Of a stretch of 64,000 nt of DNA, positions 1-10,725 are shown one piece after another. Made by a program: the position numbers and the translations under genes. The DNA comes from Devosia submarina (GTDB lineage: Bacteria; Pseudomonadota; Alphaproteobacteria; Rhizobiales; Devosiaceae): the NCBI RefSeq assembly GCF_003056345.1, contig NZ_PYWB01000003.1:291165-355164 (forward strand), read 5' to 3'. The first letter of the stretch is position 1. Each line of letters starts with the position of its first letter. Below the pieces are notes generated by a model, which was not told the origin of the DNA, did no database searches, and saw only the letters and a program-made list of their open reading frames with translations.

Positions 1-162
1 GATCTGGGCAGCGACCGTTCGGCTTTTGGCAAGGGGGAGCGGGTGTTTCATCTCAAATTTGGCTATGGCGACATTGCCGAGATCGAGGGCAACAAGCTGA
101 CCATTGATTTCGAAAAAGCCGGGCGCAAGAAGGTGTTGGAGAGTTTTATTACCAAGGGGTGA
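1..162 (+). CDS. uvrD: UvrD/PcrA-type DNA helicase II, C-terminal end only
   Basis: The window opens inside a reading frame of 53 codons that ends with TGA at 160-162. The visible residues (FGKGERVFHLKFGYGDIAEI, then KLTIDFEKAGRKKVLESF) match the Tudor-like C-terminal domain of UvrD/PcrA superfamily 1A helicases, which binds RNA polymerase and follows the helicase core. That core lies outside the window, so ATPase motifs cannot be checked. In the family the enzyme unwinds DNA during nucleotide excision and mismatch repair. The 3' end is followed by a large palindromic repeat that may act as a transcript end. Confidence is good for the family and moderate for the exact paralogue. Confidence 0.75.
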   Translation, partial: DLGSDRSAFGKGERVFHLKFGYGDIAEIEGNKLTIDFEKAGRKKVLESFITKG

Positions 163-252
163 GTGCTTCTGGGCATTTTGGCTTTTCCAAGTTTTGGCTC
201 CTGACGGATCAGCCTTCGGACATGCCGACCTGCGAAGGTCCGCAATCCCCAT

Positions 253-348
253 CCGCTCGTCACCCTCGGGCTTGACCCGAGGGGTCTGTACTGAAAACGT
301 GTGCCGCAAGTGCAGACCCCTCGGGTCAAGCCCGAGGGTGACGAGCGG
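253..348. repeat. Palindromic intergenic repeat, family A (copy 1)
   Basis: Two perfectly complementary 36-base arms (253-288 and 313-348) flank a 24-base loop. The core of each arm is GTCACCCTCGGGCTTGACCC. It lies between the uvrD end and the UPF0145 gene. Related copies recur at operon boundaries throughout the window. Confidence 0.9.
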
Positions 349-410
349 AGTATAACAGGTGACCGATCCCGCTCGCTAACCGTCTGGCTTCCAACAAGAG
401 AGCACATCGC

Positions 411-728
411 ATGATCATTTCCACGACCCCGACACTCGAAGGCCGCCCTATCCGCGAATATCTTGGGCTCGTCACCGGCGAGGTGATTGTGGGCGCCAAT
501 ATCTTCAAGGATCTGTTTGCCGGCATTCGCGACATTGTGGGCGGCCGGGCGGGTGCCTATGAGGGTGCGCTACGCGATGCACGCCGGCAAGCCTATGAAG
601 AACTCAGCTATGAAGCCGAGCGCATGGGGGCCGATGCGGTTGTTGCGGTTGATCTCGATTATGAAGTGGTGGGGCAGAACGGCTCCATGCTGATGGTGTC
701 CATTACCGGGACGGCTGTGCGGCTTTAG
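411..728 (+). CDS. UPF0145/YbjQ-family protein (putative heavy-metal-binding)
   Basis: A 105-residue protein covering the whole YbjQ family length. Typical features are the opening [20 protein letters not shown], the central [14 protein letters not shown] block and the closing [16 protein letters not shown] stretch. Proteins of this fold form small beta-alpha oligomers (pentamers in solved homologues); a metal-binding role is suggested by the family name but the function is unproven. No signal peptide or membrane segment is visible. It stands alone: palindromic repeats lie on both sides, so it is probably monocistronic. Confidence 0.9.
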   Translation: MIISTTPTLEGRPIREYLGLVTGEVIVGANIFKDLFAGIRDIVGGRAGAYEGALRDARRQAYEELSYEAERMGADAVVAVDLDYEVVGQNGSMLMVSITGTAVRL

Positions 729-793
729 GCTTTTTGTCGTGGAGCTATGCCTCCATTCGCTCACCCCGGGTCGAGCCCGGGGCAGGCTCTGGT

Positions 794-898
794 GGTTCGA
801 CAGGCTCACCATGAGGTTCCTCTTCCTTTGCGGCTGTCCGGCCGTGGTGCTTTTCTCCTCTGGCTCAATAGACCTCAGGCTCACCATGAGGTTTCCTG
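794..898. repeat. Intergenic repeat, family B (copy 1)
   Basis: Two direct copies of GGCTCACCATGAGGTT (GACAGGCTCACCATGAGG in the first) lie about 75 bases apart, between the UPF0145 gene and prmA. The same unit occurs near 8466-8541 and 37390-37475, sometimes inverted. Nothing else is visible in the 729-998 gap. Confidence 0.75.
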
Positions 899-998
899 TG
901 CGCCAGCAATTTACCTGCCCTCGTTCGGGCGGGGATAAGTTTGATTGACGAAGGCGAAGGCTTGGCGCAAGGAGGCGGCAAACACAGGGAAAAGCGCC

Positions 999-1871
999 AT
1001 GGCCGTTGATCAGATCTCATCCGAAATGCTGAGCAAGGACGAGGCTTATGCCTTGGTCGATGCCGTGATGGAGCGGGACGATCTGGCCCTGACGGCTTCG
1101 GCGCATGAGGATGAAGAGACCGGCCTCTGGGTGTTTGAAGCCGGTTGCGAAAGCCCGGCGCAGGTCGAGCCTTTTGCCGATCTGGCGCGGCAAGCCATTG
1201 GGCGGGAAGTGCAATTCAGCGTCGAGCCGCTGGACCCCGAGGTCAACTGGGTGGCCAAGTCGCTGGAAGGCCTGGCGCCGGTGATCGCCGGGGGCTTTTA
1301 TGTCTATGGCAGCCACGAAAGCGGACCCATTCCGGCAGGGCTGACGCCGATGAAAATCGATGCGGCTCAAGCCTTTGGCACGGGACACCACGAAACAACC
1401 ACAGGGTGTTTGGAAGCCATCAACATCCTTCTGAAACGCACCAGACCGCGGCGGATGATTGATGTGGGCACGGGAACGGGCGTGCTGGCAATTGCCCTCG
1501 CCAAACGGACGCGCATGCCCGTTATTGCCAGCGATATCGACCCGATTTCGGTGACGACCACGCAGGAGAATGCCAGCCAGAACGGGGTTGGCAAGCTCAT
1601 CATTGCAGTTGAGGCGACAGGGCTAACCCACCCAACCATCACGCAAAACGGGCCTTATGATTTGATCGTCGCCAATATTTTAGCTGGTCCCCTGATGGCG
1701 CTGGCCCCGGCTGTCGGCCGCGCAGCGCAAAAGGGCGCGACTATTATCCTGTCTGGGATTTTGGAGCATCAGGCGCGCGGCGTGATCAATGCCTATCAAC
1801 GCCAGGGCATGACCTTGCGGCAGAAATTGCAGCGCAAAGATTGGACCACGCTGATGCTCGAAATGCGCTAG
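999..1871 (+). CDS. prmA: Ribosomal protein L11 methyltransferase
   Basis: PrmA trimethylates ribosomal protein L11 using S-adenosylmethionine in the cytoplasm. The 290-residue product has a degenerate N-terminal substrate-recognition domain, then the motif KIDAAQAFGTGHHETT that marks PrmA, and the SAM-binding glycine loop MIDVGTGTGVLAIALAK. The later block YDLIVANILAGPL is the NPP-like motif IV of this family. I chose ATG 999, which gives the usual family length; an in-frame TTG at 945 would add 18 residues but has no better ribosome binding site. Repeats lie upstream. The gene appears to be transcribed alone. Confidence 0.92.
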   Translation: MAVDQISSEMLSKDEAYALVDAVMERDDLALTASAHEDEETGLWVFEAGCESPAQVEPFADLARQAIGREVQFSVEPLDPEVNWVAKSLEGLAPVIAGGFYVYGSHESGPIPAGLTPMKIDAAQAFGTGHHETTTGCLEAINILLKRTRPRRMIDVGTGTGVLAIALAKRTRMPVIASDIDPISVTTTQENASQNGVGKLIIAVEATGLTHPTITQNGPYDLIVANILAGPLMALAPAVGRAAQKGATIILSGILEHQARGVINAYQRQGMTLRQKLQRKDWTTLMLEMR

Positions 1872-1956
1872 CATTGCGATTAGCACAAGCGCGTTCGGGT
1901 TAGCAGACTGTTATCGTTTAACCCCGCCTATGGCGCCGGCGGCACTGTTTGGCTAA

Positions 1957-1987
1957 AGAAAAATCCCCGGAGCCAGGCTTCGGGGAT
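1957..1987 (-). terminator. Intrinsic terminator downstream of the two tiny minus-strand ORFs
   Basis: Read on the minus strand, the stem ATCCCCG/CGGGGAT (7 bp, 1963-1969 with 1981-1987) is followed by a T-run (A's at 1957-1962 on the plus strand). It is correctly placed for a transcript leaving the small ORFs at 2026-2412. Confidence 0.75.
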
Positions 1988-2025
1988 CTCTACATCGGGA
2001 TCGTCAGCTATGAAAAACAGCGGCC

Positions 2026-2157
2026 TCAAGGGCGCTTGGTGAATGCGCCGATCAGCTGATGCTGCATGCGATAGCTGACCTGGCGGGTCGATTCGCGGCC
2101 ACGGGCGTCGATAACCGACCCCAATGCCTTGCGAAAATCGTTTCTGCTCTCGGTCAT
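2026..2157 (-). CDS. Small protein, 43 aa, unknown function
   Basis: An ATG at 2157 is preceded by GGAG six bases upstream and opens a 43-codon frame ending TGA at 2026. The product is basic and begins MTESRNDFRKALGSVIDARG; it ends TKRP. No domain is recognised with confidence. It shares a weak pattern (hydrophobic, then a basic RxR...R run) with the neighbouring 44-aa ORF at 2278-2412, and both end in TKR, so they may be old paralogues. A good terminator lies 38 bases after the stop, which supports real transcription. Function unknown. Confidence 0.55.
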   Translation of the reverse strand: MTESRNDFRKALGSVIDARGRESTRQVSYRMQHQLIGAFTKRP

Positions 2158-2277
2158 CTCAGTCTCCATGCACGTCTAGAACGGTTAGTGCCCCCGTTGC
2201 GCTCTAGATAGGCCACCGAGCAGGGTTTGATTAGAGGCTCAATCGGCAAGCCAGCCCTGCAAGACTCGCAAGCCGTA

Positions 2278-2412
2278 TTAGCGCTTTGTTAATGTGCTGT
2301 TTGCGCGGCCATAGCTGCGCTCAAAACGCTCCACATAAAGCCGGGCCTGGCGCTCGCGACCGGCGATCAATGCGGCAAATGCCCGTGCTGCCAAATTCTT
2401 GCGATCCGCCAT
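2278..2412 (-). CDS. Small basic protein, 44 aa, unknown function
   Basis: ATG at 2412 has a strong ribosome binding site (AAGGAGAG) seven bases upstream; the frame ends TAA at 2278. The product MADRKNLAARAFAALIAGRE... then RQARLYVERFERSYGR is basic and predicted helical. The segment ALIAGRERQARLYVERF resembles, by eye, the first half of the short RxRQAxRYV proteins common in rhizobia (DUF1127-like), but the C-terminal half of that family is missing. A larger frame opens at 2481, but the strong binding site decides for 2412. It lies upstream of the 43-aa ORF on the same strand, with 120 bases between them. Confidence 0.6.
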   Translation of the reverse strand: MADRKNLAARAFAALIAGRERQARLYVERFERSYGRANSTLTKR

Positions 2413-2525
2413 CTTCGCTCTCCTTGCTTCCACCGCTAAGATAGGGCGCCCCGCCCCTTTTTTGCAGAGGGCGTCGGGCACACCTCCTATGCCCTGCCTG
2501 CACGATCACCCGCCAAGAGTTGCCC

Positions 2526-4343
2526 ATGACCAAGACCAATGTGCCCCCGTTTCAAAGCTTCGAGGAAAAGTCGGACAAGGCGCTGGTCGCGCCCCGGCTT
2601 GCCGCACTGCGCGAGGTGATGGCGAAAGCGGGCGTAGATGGGTTCCTGGTGCCCCGGGCCGACCGGCATCGCGGAGAATCGGTGCCCGCGAGCGAAGCGC
2701 GACTCGGCTGGTTGACGGGGTTTACCGGCTCGGCCGGCATGGCGCTGATCGGCCGCGAGCGAGCGGCCCTGTTTGTGGACAGCCGCTATACGCTGCAGGC
2801 GCCGACCCAGACCGATACGGCACTGGTGGAAATCGTCCAGACCGATCGGGGCGGCCTCAATGCTTTGGCAAAGGACCTGATCCCGGCGGGCGGCACCCTG
2901 GCTTATGATCCCTGGCTGCATACGCCGGGGGAAGTGCGAGAATTGGAGCAGCTGCTGAAGGGGCACGCAAACCTGGTGCCCAGCCAGAATCTGGTGGACC
3001 AGATCTGGACCGATCGACCCGGCGCGCCGGTGAGCCCGGTGGAATTTCTTGGCCACAACCGCGCTGGGCGGACGGCCCAGGACAAGATCGGCGAAATCCA
3101 GCAGGTGCTGGCAGCGGAGGGTGCCCATGCAAGCGTGCTGACCCTGCCTGAATCGATCTGCTGGCTATTCAACATGCGCGGCCGCGATGTGCCCAACACC
3201 CCGTTCGTGTTGGGCTTTGCCCTTGTTCCGACCGATGGGCAGCCGACCCTTTACCTCGACCCGGCCAAGATCACGGACGAGATCCGCACGAGCTTGACCG
3301 GAATTGCAGCGATCGCCAGCAGCGAGGATCTGCTTGCCGATCTGCGCCAGCTTGGTGCCGAGGACAAGGCCGTGCTGATCGATCCGGCATCGGTACCCCA
3401 GGCAATTGCCACGAGTTTGAAGTCAGCCGGGGCGACGTTGATCGAAAAACGCGATCCCGTGCTCCTGCCCAAATCGCGCAAGAACGCAGCGGAACTGGCG
3501 GGAATGCGGGAGGCGCATAGGCTCGATGGCGTGGCGCTGGCGAAGTTCCTCCACTGGTTCGACAGCAATGCGCCGGAGGGCACGCTCACCGAGATCGACA
3601 TCGTTTCGGCGCTGGAGGGATTCCGGCGCGACGAGGAAAGCTGCGTCGATGCGAGCTTCGATACAATTTCGGGTTCGGGGCCCAATGGGGCGATCGTTCA
3701 TTACCGCGTGACCAATGGGACCAACCGCCGGCTGGCTCCCGGCGAGATCATGCTGGTGGACAGCGGGGCGCAGTATTTGTCCGGCACGACCGACATCACC
3801 CGCACCATGGCAAGCGGGCCGGCAACCGCCGAGCAGCGCGACCGCTTCACCCGCGTGCTCAAGGGCATGATCGCCATTTCCATGGCGCGGTTCCCCAGGG
3901 GAACGAGCGGGGCGCAGATCGACATCCTGGCGCGCCAGTTTCTGTGGCAGGACGGGGTGACCTATAATCACGGGACCGGGCATGGCGTGGGCGCTTTTCT
4001 GGGCGTGCACGAAGGGCCGGTCGGCATCTCCTCGCGCTACACGACGCCGTTCGAGGTGGGCAATGTCGTTTCCAACGAGCCGGGCTACTACAAGGAGGGC
4101 GAATACGGCATCCGCATCGAGAACCTGATCACGGTTGTGGAGAGCGGAAAGTTCGAAAACTTCCTGGAGTTCGAAACGCTGACCCTGGCGCCAATCGACC
4201 GTCGGCTGATAGCGGCCGAGATGCTGAGTGCGCAGGAGCGCGCCTGGCTGGATGCCTATCATCAGCGGGTCTGGACGGAGATCGGGCCGCTGGTGAGTGG
4301 GGAGGTGCGAACCTGGCTAGAGGAGGCGACGCGAGCGATCTGA
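2526..4343 (+). CDS. pepP: Xaa-Pro aminopeptidase (aminopeptidase P, M24B)
   Basis: A 605-residue cytoplasmic metallopeptidase that removes N-terminal residues preceding proline. Two creatinase-like N-terminal domains (roughly residues 15-320) precede the pita-bread catalytic domain. The two-metal ligands are visible in order: Asp in MLVDSGAQYLSGTTDITRT (two aspartates), His in HGTGHGVGAFLGVHEGP, Glu in SNEPGYYKEGEYGIRIEN (two glutamates). The C-terminal extension ending WLEEATRAI fits the long eukaryote-like aminopeptidase P subfamily. I prefer ATG 2526 over the in-frame TTG at 2520. The gene is followed by convergently arranged secreted-protein genes. Confidence 0.93.
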   Translation: MTKTNVPPFQSFEEKSDKALVAPRLAALREVMAKAGVDGFLVPRADRHRGESVPASEARLGWLTGFTGSAGMALIGRERAALFVDSRYTLQAPTQTDTALVEIVQTDRGGLNALAKDLIPAGGTLAYDPWLHTPGEVRELEQLLKGHANLVPSQNLVDQIWTDRPGAPVSPVEFLGHNRAGRTAQDKIGEIQQVLAAEGAHASVLTLPESICWLFNMRGRDVPNTPFVLGFALVPTDGQPTLYLDPAKITDEIRTSLTGIAAIASSEDLLADLRQLGAEDKAVLIDPASVPQAIATSLKSAGATLIEKRDPVLLPKSRKNAAELAGMREAHRLDGVALAKFLHWFDSNAPEGTLTEIDIVSALEGFRRDEESCVDASFDTISGSGPNGAIVHYRVTNGTNRRLAPGEIMLVDSGAQYLSGTTDITRTMASGPATAEQRDRFTRVLKGMIAISMARFPRGTSGAQIDILARQFLWQDGVTYNHGTGHGVGAFLGVHEGPVGISSRYTTPFEVGNVVSNEPGYYKEGEYGIRIENLITVVESGKFENFLEFETLTLAPIDRRLIAAEMLSAQERAWLDAYHQRVWTEIGPLVSGEVRTWLEEATRAI

Positions 4344-4411
4344 GCCGCCTTGGTAGGCGGGTTTTCCAGAAGCCCTCTCTGAAGCGGCAGCGTGGTGGTT
4401 AGCCCAAGCCC

Positions 4412-4870
4412 CTACTCCCCAGCCGCTTCGGCAAAGATCTCGCTCAGGCGATAGGGATTGGCAGGGTTGGCGGAAACCACGTCGTCGATTTTCCAGCCGT
4501 CTACGTTGACCAGCTCATAAGTGAGGCTGCGCGGTTCGTCGAAATTGCGGAAGCTCACATCCACAATGGCTGTGTCGCCCTCGATCAGGGGCGCATCGAT
4601 TTCAAAGTCGCTGATGCTGTAGTCCTGCCCGTCGACGTAGGGGTCGAAGCTCAGCGCGCCCATCTCGCCTTCGGGCGTGATCTCGGCGTCGCCCTCGTAG
4701 AGGGCCTGCAGCGCGGCCGAGCGGAAGTGCGCGTCATCCTCGGGAAATTCGCCATCGAGGTATGGCGCATAGAAAGCCTCAAGCAAGGCTTCCGGTGTGT
4801 CATAGGACTGGGCCGCGGCAAAGGCGGTGAGCGACAGGAAAAGGCCGGCAACAAGTGCAGCAAGGCGCAT
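4412..4870 (-). CDS. Secreted DUF3828-like protein
   Basis: A 152-residue protein with an N-terminal signal peptide (MRLAALVAGLFLSLTAFAAA, cleavage likely before QSYDTP). The mature part, with TPEALLEAFYAPYL at its start and WKIDDVVSANPANPY near its end, resembles DUF3828, an NTF2-like fold of unknown function found in exported proteins. It lies 27 bases downstream of the 430-aa secreted protein gene and is probably co-transcribed with it. Function unknown. Confidence 0.75.
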   Translation of the reverse strand: MRLAALVAGLFLSLTAFAAAQSYDTPEALLEAFYAPYLDGEFPEDDAHFRSAALQALYEGDAEITPEGEMGALSFDPYVDGQDYSISDFEIDAPLIEGDTAIVDVSFRNFDEPRSLTYELVNVDGWKIDDVVSANPANPYRLSEIFAEAAGE

Positions 4871-4897
4871 TAGCGACTCCGGAAAAAGCGTTACGTG

Positions 4898-6190
4898 TCA
4901 GTTGAACCAGAAGGCGTAGCCGAGCCAATTGGTGCCAAGCACCTCATTGGCCTGCGAAAAAGCCGCGGCATCGGCAATCGGGCCATCCTTGAGATAGGGC
5001 AGCGCGCCCGACCCAGTCAGGATCATGACAAGGTCCGTTTCGGTAGCTGTCTCGAAATAATGCTTGAGATCAAAGCCCTGCCGGAAGCGCCAATGGGGCA
5101 CGAGCAACTCGCCCGCGAGCACCTGGTCAACAGTTTCCAGCGTGGCGAGCCAGGCATCAACCACCGGCTGGGTCACAGGCATATCGGGCGCGAGCGACGT
5201 CTGCCGTGGCGATGGCACGAGTTCCCGATTGTCATCGGTTTCGGCCAGGATCAGCTCCCAATTGCGGCGCGATAGCCTTGTGATTTCCCGGAGCCGATCG
5301 AGCACTCCAGCAAGGCGCGCCGGCTCGGTGACAGGAAAATCGAGCGTGTGAATGGCAGCGATGAAATCGGCGATGTTGGTATCGCTCTCGGGGTCCATGA
5401 GCAGCGTGCCGCCGCGCGAATAGTTTTCCATCGGCAGCCCGGCCTTTGGGAAGACGCGATGCAGAAAGGCGCCGAAAAACCCGGAGAAATCATGCGCCAG
5501 CACGAGATCGACAGGTGCGGCGGTGATCTGCATATAGCCGGCAAACCAGATGGCATCGGCGCGATCGAACCCGATGGTGAATCGTGTTGTGGCAGCCTGG
5601 TCGCGCTTAGTCTTCGTCTTGTTGCCAGGCGGCGGCGCATCCGGGGCGGGAATGTCATCAGATTCCCACAAGCCGCCGAGCAAGGCCCCAAGGTTTTCGC
5701 CTTCCCCGGCCGTGCCGTCACCATCAAGATCGAGCCGCACCCGCATGGGTTCGAGCGAGACGACATAGTCGCCGCCGTTGCCAGCACGCTCGAAGCTGAG
5801 CCGCGCCTGGTCTACATCGGCGAGGAAATCGCCAAGCAGACTGCGCAATCCCGTGTAGCTTAGCGGCTCGGGGTTGGGATTGGCTGGGGCGGTGTCGAAA
5901 CCATCCTCGATCCCGAACAGCAGGGCTGCGGGCGCCGTGCCTGGGACTGTGGCGCCGTGGCGGTAAAGATCCTGCGCGAGCCCCTCATAGGCGGTGACGA
6001 GCTGGATGATGCCGCGGGCAAAGCATGCCTCGGCATCGTTGCGCGAACACCCTTCGGTTGCAGCAGCGAGTCCCTGCGCCGCTGTGCCGGCATAAAGGTG
6101 GTCGGCAAGGGCATCCGCGGCTTCGCCGCCAAGGGCGATCGCCGGAAAGAGCAGAGGCACCAGCGCCGCAACAGCCAATCCTAGCCTCAT
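4898..6190 (-). CDS. Secreted protein of unknown function, 430 aa
   Basis: The first ~22 residues form a signal peptide (MRLGLAVAALVPLLFPAIAL, then GGEAADA). The mature protein contains a calcium-loop-like DLDGDGTAGEGE near residue 155, a Pro/Lys-rich linker (APDAPPPGNKTKTKRDQ) and no membrane segment. I recognise no characterised family. It lies upstream of, and close to, the DUF3828-like gene and downstream of ligA (24-base gap), so it may read through from ligA. Likely periplasmic; the role is not inferable from sequence. Confidence 0.75.
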   Translation of the reverse strand: MRLGLAVAALVPLLFPAIALGGEAADALADHLYAGTAAQGLAAATEGCSRNDAEACFARGIIQLVTAYEGLAQDLYRHGATVPGTAPAALLFGIEDGFDTAPANPNPEPLSYTGLRSLLGDFLADVDQARLSFERAGNGGDYVVSLEPMRVRLDLDGDGTAGEGENLGALLGGLWESDDIPAPDAPPPGNKTKTKRDQAATTRFTIGFDRADAIWFAGYMQITAAPVDLVLAHDFSGFFGAFLHRVFPKAGLPMENYSRGGTLLMDPESDTNIADFIAAIHTLDFPVTEPARLAGVLDRLREITRLSRRNWELILAETDDNRELVPSPRQTSLAPDMPVTQPVVDAWLATLETVDQVLAGELLVPHWRFRQGFDLKHYFETATETDLVMILTGSGALPYLKDGPIADAAAFSQANEVLGTNWLGYAFWFN

Positions 6191-6214
6191 CGCCTGTCTC
6201 CTCGTGACTGGCCC

Positions 6215-8541
<2,327 letters not shown>

Positions 8542-8575
8542 ACTGCGAAATGGTTTCTAGCCGGCAAAGGCGAGT

Positions 8576-8690
8576 ACCCCCACCTAACCTCCCCCTGGAA
8601 GGGGGAGGAACCAGCCTGTAGCCGAACTACCACCCCGCCCCAAACGCAATCTGTCCCTCCCCCTATCAGGGGGAGGTTGGGTGGGGGTCC
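8576..8690. repeat. Palindromic intergenic repeat, family C (copy 1)
   Basis: Inverted arms ACCCCCACCTAACCTCCCCCT and its near complement GGGGGAGGTTGGGTGGGGGT lie about 70 bases apart, each with its own internal hairpin (CTCCCCCTGGAAGGGGGAG; CTCCCCCTATCAGGGGGAG). They fill the recN-ligA gap right up to the recN stop and may serve as a transcript end. Confidence 0.85.
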
Positions 8691-10361
8691 CTACCCCACT
8701 TCGCTCAGCAATTTGCTGGCGGCAGCGCGGGCTTCGTCCGTAACCTGAGCGCCTGCCAGCATGCGGGCGACTTCTTCCTGGCGCGCGGCGCTGTCGAGGA
8801 GTTTGACGTGGGTGCGCATGAAGGCGCCTTCCTTGACGGCCTGCTTTTCGATCAGCAGGTGACGCTGGGCGCGAGCGGCGACCTGGGGCGCGTGGGTGAC
8901 GGCGAGGACCTGGACCTTGCCGGCAAGCCGAGCCAAGCGCCGGCCGATGGCGTCCGCCACCGCGCCGCCAACGCCCGTGTCGATTTCGTCAAAGATGAGC
9001 ACGGGGGCCGAGCCGCGGTCGGCCAGCACGACCTTGAGCGCGAGGAGAAACCGGCTGAGCTCGCCGCCCGAGGCGACCTTGAGCAAGGGGCCGGCGGCCG
9101 TGCCCGGATTAGTCTGGACGTGAAAGGCGATCTGGTCGAACCCCGATGGCGCAATGCGGTTGGTGTCGACCTGATGGTCGACGATGAACTTTGCAGCGCC
9201 TAGCTTGAGGTCGGGGAGTTCGGCGCCAACTGCCTTGCCGAGCGCATTGGCCGATTTTGCGCGGGCCTTGCTCAGGGTTTCCGCGAGCTTGCGATAGGTT
9301 TCCATGGCCTTGGCTTCAGAGGCCTCAAGCGCAGCGAGCTTGGTCTCTCCACTCTGGAGCGTGTCGAGATCGGCGGAATATTTCGCAAGCACTTCGCTGA
9401 GCTCGTCACAAGTTGTCTGGTGCTTGCGCGCCGCGGCGCGCAGGGCAAAAAGACGCTCCTCGACCGCTTCGAGCTCGTTAGGGTCATAGGCCATTTCGCG
9501 CTTGAGCTCTTCAAGCGCGTCGGTGGTGCGATCAAGCGCAGCGAGCGAGCCATCGAGCGTATCGACCAAGGGCTGGAACAGCGTTGCCCCGCCATCGATC
9601 TTGCGCATGAGGCGGCGCATGAGGCCGGCCAGCGCCGGGCCTGGTGCGGAAGGACCGTTGAGCATGTCGTCGATCTCGACCACATCCGAGGCGGCGCGTT
9701 CGGCCTGCTGCAGATGCTGGCGGCGCTCGGCGAGTTCTTCTTCTTCGCCGGGCTGCGGCTTGAGCTTGCCCAACTCGTCCACGGTGTGGCGGGCATAATC
9801 TTCGGCGGCAAGCGCCTCGGCCACGAGAGCCTTTTGCGCAGCAACGGCTTCCTGGGCGTCTGCAAGGTCCTGCCAGGCGTCGCGCACCTTGGCGGCAATG
9901 GATTCCAGCTCGCCAAAGGCGTCCAGGGCGGCGCGGTGCGTTGCGACATCGACCAGGGCGCGGTCATCGTGCTGGCCGTGGATTTCAACGATCTGCGCAC
10001 CGACCTTTTGCAGCAGGGCGGCGGAGACGGGCTGGTCGTTGATGAAGGCGCGGGTGCGGCCATCGGCGAACTGCACGCGGCGCAGGATCACGTCCTCGTC
10101 GTCGGGGATGGCGTTGTCGCGCAGGGCGGTGCGGGCGGGATGGTTGGGGGCGAGTTGGAGTACGGCCACCACCTGGCCGCTGTCATGCCCACTGCGCACG
10201 AGCGAAGCATCGCCGCGGCCACCCAGGGCCAGGGTCAGGGCATCGAGAAGGATGGATTTGCCGGCGCCGGTTTCGCCGGTCAGCACGGTCATGCCCTCAT
10301 CGAGCGCCAGATCGAGCTGGTCGATCAGGACGATATTGCGAACCGAAAGCGCGTTCAGCAT
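8691..10361 (-). CDS. recN: DNA repair protein RecN
   Basis: A 556-residue SMC-like ATPase that acts in double-strand-break repair. Walker A GETGAGKS is at residues 29-36; a long central coiled coil follows; the C-terminal ABC signature (VASGGELSRFLLALK) and Walker B (LIFDEIDTGVGGAVA) are intact. Length matches the family. It sits between bamD and ligA, the usual alphaproteobacterial order lpxC-bamD-recN-ligA. The 364-base gap to bamD suggests it has its own promoter here. Confidence 0.96.
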   Translation of the reverse strand: MLNALSVRNIVLIDQLDLALDEGMTVLTGETGAGKSILLDALTLALGGRGDASLVRSGHDSGQVVAVLQLAPNHPARTALRDNAIPDDEDVILRRVQFADGRTRAFINDQPVSAALLQKVGAQIVEIHGQHDDRALVDVATHRAALDAFGELESIAAKVRDAWQDLADAQEAVAAQKALVAEALAAEDYARHTVDELGKLKPQPGEEEELAERRQHLQQAERAASDVVEIDDMLNGPSAPGPALAGLMRRLMRKIDGGATLFQPLVDTLDGSLAALDRTTDALEELKREMAYDPNELEAVEERLFALRAAARKHQTTCDELSEVLAKYSADLDTLQSGETKLAALEASEAKAMETYRKLAETLSKARAKSANALGKAVGAELPDLKLGAAKFIVDHQVDTNRIAPSGFDQIAFHVQTNPGTAAGPLLKVASGGELSRFLLALKVVLADRGSAPVLIFDEIDTGVGGAVADAIGRRLARLAGKVQVLAVTHAPQVAARAQRHLLIEKQAVKEGAFMRTHVKLLDSAARQEEVARMLAGAQVTDEARAAASKLLSEVG

Positions 10362-10725
10362 GCGCGTACCATTCCCAAATTCCGTGTGCGCTCGCGCACG
10401 CTTCTACCCTGCCGCGTCGGGGTCTTGCCCAAGTGTAGAATTAGCGAACCGGGAGGCATATTAGCGACGCGGAACAAACTAGCAACAAATAAGTGAGTTG
10501 TGGAGAAGCTTCACCGTAATCGCACAAAAGATAGACGGAGAGCTGCGGCGGCATAGGGACTAAACAGCCCCCTTGATCTGCCAATCGAGCGTAGCTCTCA
10601 TGGCCTTGTTGCTCAATTTGCTCCACCGGAGCAAATTGTCCCTTCGGGCCGCGCCCAAGCCCCGCAAGGGGGAGGGTGTCGACTGCTTATCCGGATGACA
10701 GACTAGGTGCGCAGTCGGCGGCAGG
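10362..10725. other. Gene-free gap between bamD and recN
   Basis: No plausible gene. An 11-bp perfect hairpin (10614-10624 with 10628-10638, arms CAATTTGCTCC/GGAGCAAATTG) lies here without a T-run on either strand. The last 12 bases of bamD (CTAGGTGCGCAG, 10726-10737) are repeated directly downstream at 10703-10714, a short slippage-type duplication. The recN promoter must lie in this interval but I cannot pick it out. Confidence 0.6.

Noticed and set aside
10441..10626. Minus-strand ORF of 61 codons between bamD and recN
   Set aside because: No Shine-Dalgarno sequence, no family resemblance, unusual composition.
10614..10638. Perfect 11-bp hairpin as a terminator for bamD
   Set aside because: No T-run on either strand; kept only as a note in the gap description.
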